From: Kurthia sibirica
Lineage (GTDB): Bacteria; Bacillota; Bacilli; Bacillales_A; Planococcaceae
Direction: 5' to 3'
Length of the DNA: 64,000 nucleotides
Assembly: GCF_003143975.1 (NCBI RefSeq)
Contig: NZ_QFVR01000003.1
Span: forward strand, 124,001-188,000
The translations under genes and the position numbers were made by a program. Shown here in pieces: positions 60,542 through 64,000 of this stretch (position 1 is its first letter; each line of letters opens with the position of its first letter). The notes beneath the pieces were generated by a model, which did no database searches, was not told the origin of the DNA, and saw only the letters and a list, made by a program, of their open reading frames with translations.

Positions 60542-60624
60542 TGCAGCATAGTTAATATAGTCCACATTATCGTTGTTTATTTTCTTTTCAATGCTTCAAA
60601 AAAAATGCTGAACGTATTGTAGGA

Positions 60625-61485
60625 TTAATCAATTTGTAAAAATCCCTTTAATGCCAATACACGTGCCGTTGCTTGTTTAAAACCCATTTGATAGTTACGA
60701 TGCATTTGCTCTTCATTTTTTTCAAAACTTTTTAATGCTGAATCCGGCCGATAGACGAATGCTCGACCCTCTGCCTCTAGTTTTTCAACTAATTCCATCG
60801 AACGATTATAATGTTCTGCCCTTTTTTCCATCGCTGCGACAAGCTTAGGGTATTTTTTTCTCATCATACGCATCGCAAAGCGTGATTGACGATCGACTGT
60901 CTTACGGTAACCTTTTGGTCGCGTTAGTACAATCACATGCTTTTCATAGCCCTCATCAATTGCTTGCTGCACGGGAACAGGCTCCGCCAAGCCGCCATCA
61001 TAGTAAGGTATATTATTAATTTTGATTTCAGGAAAAAGAACTGGGATTGCGCATGTAGCACGCAACATCAAACATTCCTTGTCCATGTCAAAACCATTCA
61101 TATATTCGACCTCGCCAGTTTGCGCATTCGTCACACCGAATTTTAAAATACCATCATAGTTATAATAGGTTTCCCAATCAAATAAATCCAATTCATTCGG
61201 TACGATATTGTACGCAAAATCCAAGCCAAAAATACTTTTTTCTTTTATAAAATTACGCATGCCTAAATATCTTTTATCATTGCGATAATTTGCGAAAACA
61301 CGTAATGTTCTTTCCTTTTGTCCCGAAATATAGGAAACGGCAGTAATAGCTCCTGCAGAAATTCCTAAAACATAGGGCATTTTAATCTTTTCATCGATAA
61401 AAGCATCCAGAACACCTGCAGAAAATAGTGCTCTAAAAGTGCCACCCTCCATGATTAGAGAAGTTTTATTCATTGATAAATCCAT
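60625..61485 (-). CDS. Patatin-like phospholipase (YjjU type)
   Basis: This is a serine lipase of about 286 residues. The oxyanion loop is IMEGGTFRALFSAG, the nucleophile Ser43 is in VLGISAGA, and the catalytic Asp is in YYDGGLAEPVPV. The catalytic dyad is intact, so esterase or phospholipase activity is expected. Members of this bacterial group act on membrane lipids, with unknown roles. ATG 61485 follows AAGGAAG by about 11 bases. A GTG at 61497 overlaps the Shine-Dalgarno. It is preceded by a GNAT gene on the same strand. Confidence 0.87.
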   Translation of the reverse strand: MDLSMNKTSLIMEGGTFRALFSAGVLDAFIDEKIKMPYVLGISAGAITAVSYISGQKERTLRVFANYRNDKRYLGMRNFIKEKSIFGLDFAYNIVPNELDLFDWETYYNYDGILKFGVTNAQTGEVEYMNGFDMDKECLMLRATCAIPVLFPEIKINNIPYYDGGLAEPVPVQQAIDEGYEKHVIVLTRPKGYRKTVDRQSRFAMRMMRKKYPKLVAAMEKRAEHYNRSMELVEKLEAEGRAFVYRPDSALKSFEKNEEQMHRNYQMGFKQATARVLALKGFLQID

Positions 61486-61534
61486 CAGACCAGACACTTC
61501 CTTTTTCTTAATACTACTTATTATACAGGATTTT

Positions 61535-62014
61535 TCAGATTATTAGCTTCATACGATTCGTCAATAGTTTTAATCCCTCAAAATCATCTAAATAGAGCTC
61601 TACACTACAAAAATTGTTAGCCAAGCCAAATTTGATACCATTGACATTATCAGCTTCCATATTCATTGTAATAGAGCATAAACCATTCATATCATTAATG
61701 GCGCGACGAAGGAGTAAACTGCCAATTTTCTGCCCTTGATATTGCTCAAGCAAATACATGGCAAGCAATTCGCAATTCCCTTCCGTATCAACATGGGAAA
61801 AGCTTGAAAATCCAATTATTTCATCCTGTACTTCCACTATGTAAAAATGGGATTGTGACATCCGTTGTTCTAGGCGTTTTGGGGCATACACAAGCTGTAA
61901 AAAATTTTCTTGAATAGTTCGAGGAATAATATGTTCGTATGTTACTTCATACACTTTATACGCAATTTCTCGAACCTTTGAAATATCTTCTAATTTCATT
62001 TTTCTAATATACAC
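61535..62014 (-). CDS. GNAT acetyltransferase
   Basis: This 159-residue N-acetyltransferase carries the family layout: the N-terminal IRKMKLEDISKVREI, a central strand FYIVEVQDEIIGFSSFS, the acetyl-CoA loop LEQYQGQKIGSLLLRRAI and the late NVNGIKFGLANNF. The substrate is unknown. GAAGGGA lies about 11 bases before a GTG start at 62014. It is 50 bases upstream of the patatin gene and may share its transcript. Confidence 0.8.
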   Translation of the reverse strand: MYIRKMKLEDISKVREIAYKVYEVTYEHIIPRTIQENFLQLVYAPKRLEQRMSQSHFYIVEVQDEIIGFSSFSHVDTEGNCELLAMYLLEQYQGQKIGSLLLRRAINDMNGLCSITMNMEADNVNGIKFGLANNFCSVELYLDDFEGLKLLTNRMKLII

Positions 62015-62319
62015 TTTGGCAACAGTCCCTTCACATTATTATTATACAGAAATAAAATGGGAAATTTTACTTTTTAAAGAAAAATATGAATTAAATCTAA
62101 AAAATGTAAAATATAGTTATTTAGCTACAGTCGTGATCACATTAGTTAGTTGATTAGTTACTTATGCATATTTCTTGTCTGGGCTATTGCAAGTCGAGGT
62201 AGTAGATACAAATAGGTCTAGCCCTGACTGCACAAAACACATTTCTCTCGAGTATCTTACAATTTATAAAGAGAGAGGATTCTGTGGCAATCTAGGTTAG
62301 ACCTATGATTATTTTTTAC
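62015..62319. other. Intergenic region downstream of fhs
   Basis: About 305 bases. ATAGGTCTA (62212-62220) and TAGACCTAT (62298-62306) are a 9-bp inverted pair some 77 bases apart and could close a long stem after the fhs stop. I see no compact terminator and no coding frame. Confidence 0.4.
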
Positions 62320-63999
62320 TTAGAATAAGCCCACTGCATTACCATGTTCATCAATATCCATACGCAATGCTGCTGGCTCTTTTGGTAGACCTGGCATCGT
62401 CATCACATCACCTGTTAAACATACGAGGAAATGGGCACCCAATTTCGGAATCACTTCACGAATCGTTATTGTAAAGTTTTCAGGACGACCGAGTAAAGTT
62501 GGCTGATCTGTTAATGAGTACTGTGTTTTCGCCATACAAATAGCTAATTTATCCCAGCCATTTTTCTTAATTTCCACAAGTTGTTTTTTCGCAACATCTG
62601 TGAAAACTACATCTTTCCCACCATATACTTTTTGTACGATTGTTGTCACCTTGTTTTCAATCGTATCATTCATCTGATATAACGGTGTGAAATTTTGTGC
62701 TGTATGAAGCACTTCAAGAACATTTTTAGCAAGCTCAATACCGCCCTTACCGCCTTGTTCCCACACATTTGTCAATGCCATTTTCACACCATTGTCTTCA
62801 CACCAACCTACAATAACATCCAGTTCATCTTGTGTATCTGTGATGAAGCGATTTAAGGCAATCACAGGTTCTACACCGAATTGGCGAATGGTTTCAACAT
62901 GTTTTTGTAGATTGTCAATACCGGCGGCAATAGCCTGTGGATTGCTAGCTTTTAGTTCTTTTTTGTCTACTCCACCATGCATTTTAAGCGCACGTGCTGT
63001 TGCAACGATTACGACAGCACTTGGCTCGAAACCACCCTGTACGGCTTTGATATCCATGAATTTTTCAGCACCTAAATCCGCTCCAAATCCAGCTTCTGTC
63101 ACAACGATGTCAGCAAGTTTACGTGCTGTATTCGTTGCTTGAATTGAATTACAACCATGAGCAATATTAGCAAATGGACCGCCGTGAATAATAGCTGGTG
63201 TTCCTTCAATTGTTTGGACTAAATTGGGTTTAAAGGCATCTTTTAATAGCAATGTTAGCGCACCTTCAACAGCCAAATCTTTTACGGTGACCGGCTGGCG
63301 ATCATATGTGTAACCGATGACAATTTTTGATAAGCGTTTTTTTAAATCTACATAATCCGAAGCAAGACAAAAAATAGCCATAATTTCAGATGCTACTGTA
63401 ATATCAAAACCATCTTCACGCGGCACACCTTGAGCTGGTCCCCCAAGTCCAATAATAACATGACGTAAAGAACGATCATTCATGTCCAAAACACGTTTCC
63501 AAAGGATACGGCGCGGGTCAATATTCAATTCATTACCGCGATGAATATGGTTATCTATAAATGCAGCTAAAGCATTATTTGCTGAAGTAATTGCATGCAA
63601 ATCACCTGTGAAATGAAGATTAATATCTTCCATTGGTAATACCTGTGCGTAACCACCACCTGTAGCTCCACCTTTAATCCCCATTACAGGTCCCAATGAC
63701 GGTTCCCGTAAGGCTACGATTACAGATTGTTCTAATTGGCGTAAAGCATCTGCTAATCCAACAGTTACCGTAGATTTACCTTCTCCAGCTGGCGTTGGGT
63801 TGATGGCTGTTACTAACACTACTTTTGCTTGTGCTTTTTTATGTGCAAGCTTTGTCGTATCAATTTTCGCTTTGTATTTACCATATAGTTCCAACGCATC
63901 TTCGGGTATTCCCGCTCGTTGTGCTATGTCTTGAATTGGAAGCATTGTTGATGATTGTGCAATTTCTAAATCTGAAAGTACCTGTGGCTTATTTGTCAT
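62320..63999 (-). CDS. fhs: Formate--tetrahydrofolate ligase
   Basis: This is a 559-residue enzyme that makes 10-formyltetrahydrofolate from formate, tetrahydrofolate and ATP, feeding one-carbon units to purine and fMet synthesis. The ATP loop is TPAGEGKST (about residues 69-77), and family blocks [31 protein letters not shown] and [11 protein letters not shown] follow. Length is typical. The start codon lies one base from the window's edge, so its Shine-Dalgarno cannot be seen. HutG in this window produces formamide, not formate, so no direct link is claimed. Confidence 0.97.
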   Translation of the reverse strand: MTNKPQVLSDLEIAQSSTMLPIQDIAQRAGIPEDALELYGKYKAKIDTTKLAHKKAQAKVVLVTAINPTPAGEGKSTVTVGLADALRQLEQSVIVALREPSLGPVMGIKGGATGGGYAQVLPMEDINLHFTGDLHAITSANNALAAFIDNHIHRGNELNIDPRRILWKRVLDMNDRSLRHVIIGLGGPAQGVPREDGFDITVASEIMAIFCLASDYVDLKKRLSKIVIGYTYDRQPVTVKDLAVEGALTLLLKDAFKPNLVQTIEGTPAIIHGGPFANIAHGCNSIQATNTARKLADIVVTEAGFGADLGAEKFMDIKAVQGGFEPSAVVIVATARALKMHGGVDKKELKASNPQAIAAGIDNLQKHVETIRQFGVEPVIALNRFITDTQDELDVIVGWCEDNGVKMALTNVWEQGGKGGIELAKNVLEVLHTAQNFTPLYQMNDTIENKVTTIVQKVYGGKDVVFTDVAKKQLVEIKKNGWDKLAICMAKTQYSLTDQPTLLGRPENFTITIREVIPKLGAHFLVCLTGDVMTMPGLPKEPAALRMDIDEHGNAVGLF

Positions 64000-64000
64000 C

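Noticed and set aside
62212-62306. 9-bp inverted pair downstream of fhs as a terminator
   Set aside because: The arms are about 77 bases apart and there is no T run, so it does not meet the usual terminator form.
1-64000. Sigma-54 (-24/-12) promoters near rpoN or the catabolic operons
   Set aside because: I looked for TGGCAC-N5-TTGC at a few likely places and found no credible site. The search by eye was not exhaustive.
1-64000. tRNA or rRNA genes and prophage modules
   Set aside because: No cloverleaf with GTTCGA-type T-arm, rRNA segment or phage structural gene was noticed in the window.

Overview
The window is a low-GC chromosomal segment of a Gram-positive, Bacillales-type organism. The signs are strong AGGAGG-type ribosome binding sites, several TTG/GTG starts, a T-box leader, an OhrR/Ohr pair, bacilliredoxin, YpjP/YpiP/YpgQ/CvfC/YfmQ/YfmR homologues and a CcpA-type cre site. 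Together with a dispersed GC-rich repeat that I associate with Planococcaceae/Caryophanaceae genomes (Kurthia, Solibacillus, Lysinibacillus), this suggests that family. The genus is inference only. No rRNA or tRNA gene was seen.

Layout: 1-2.6 kb has the tail of a possible TetR regulator, a secreted alkaline phosphatase and a lipoprotein. 2.6-7.4 kb has a catechol dioxygenase-like VOC protein, an internally deleted IS1182-type element inserted in a terminator, and an ornithine cyclodeaminase-family gene with an MHS transporter, divergent from an XRE-cupin regulator. 7.4-15.5 kb carries rpoN, ypjP, a degenerate PhzF-like protein, ypiP and brxA, a broken DUF5067 lipoprotein, a TetR/DUF2798 pair and ohrR-ohr. 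15.6-23.4 kb is one long minus-strand sugar or polyol catabolic operon: SorC regulator, dehydrogenase, FGGY kinase, a two-piece RbsA-type ATPase, permease, binding protein and DeoC. It has a cre site and a palindrome at its head.

23.6-33.0 kb is a complete type I-C CRISPR-Cas locus, cas3-cas5-cas8c-cas7-cas4-cas1-cas2, followed by a leader and an array of 20 repeats. The cas genes are packed with overlaps or one-base gaps. Inside cas8c there is a perfect Shine-Dalgarno followed by ATG, which gives a nested 127-residue Cas11c small subunit. A 12-bp inverted repeat lies just upstream of cas3.

33.4-42 kb holds small membrane or secreted proteins (excalibur, YfmQ), an isoleucyl-tRNA synthetase of the eukaryote-like type behind a T-box, and gltS-hutG divergent from a LysR regulator. 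42-47.7 kb is a peptide ABC operon in the order D-F-A-B-C with a hairpin after the binding protein. 48-64 kb carries a DUF4272 protein, a membrane-anchored protein broken by an in-frame TGA, acetyltransferases, a HAD hydrolase, the ypgQ-yfmR-cvfC operon, an aminotransferase, a patatin-like lipase and fhs.

Several intergenic spaces hold copies of one repeat family with inverted ends and a built-in terminator hairpin. The window is mostly housekeeping and transport. The accessory content is the CRISPR locus, the IS remnant, the repeats and the catabolic operon.
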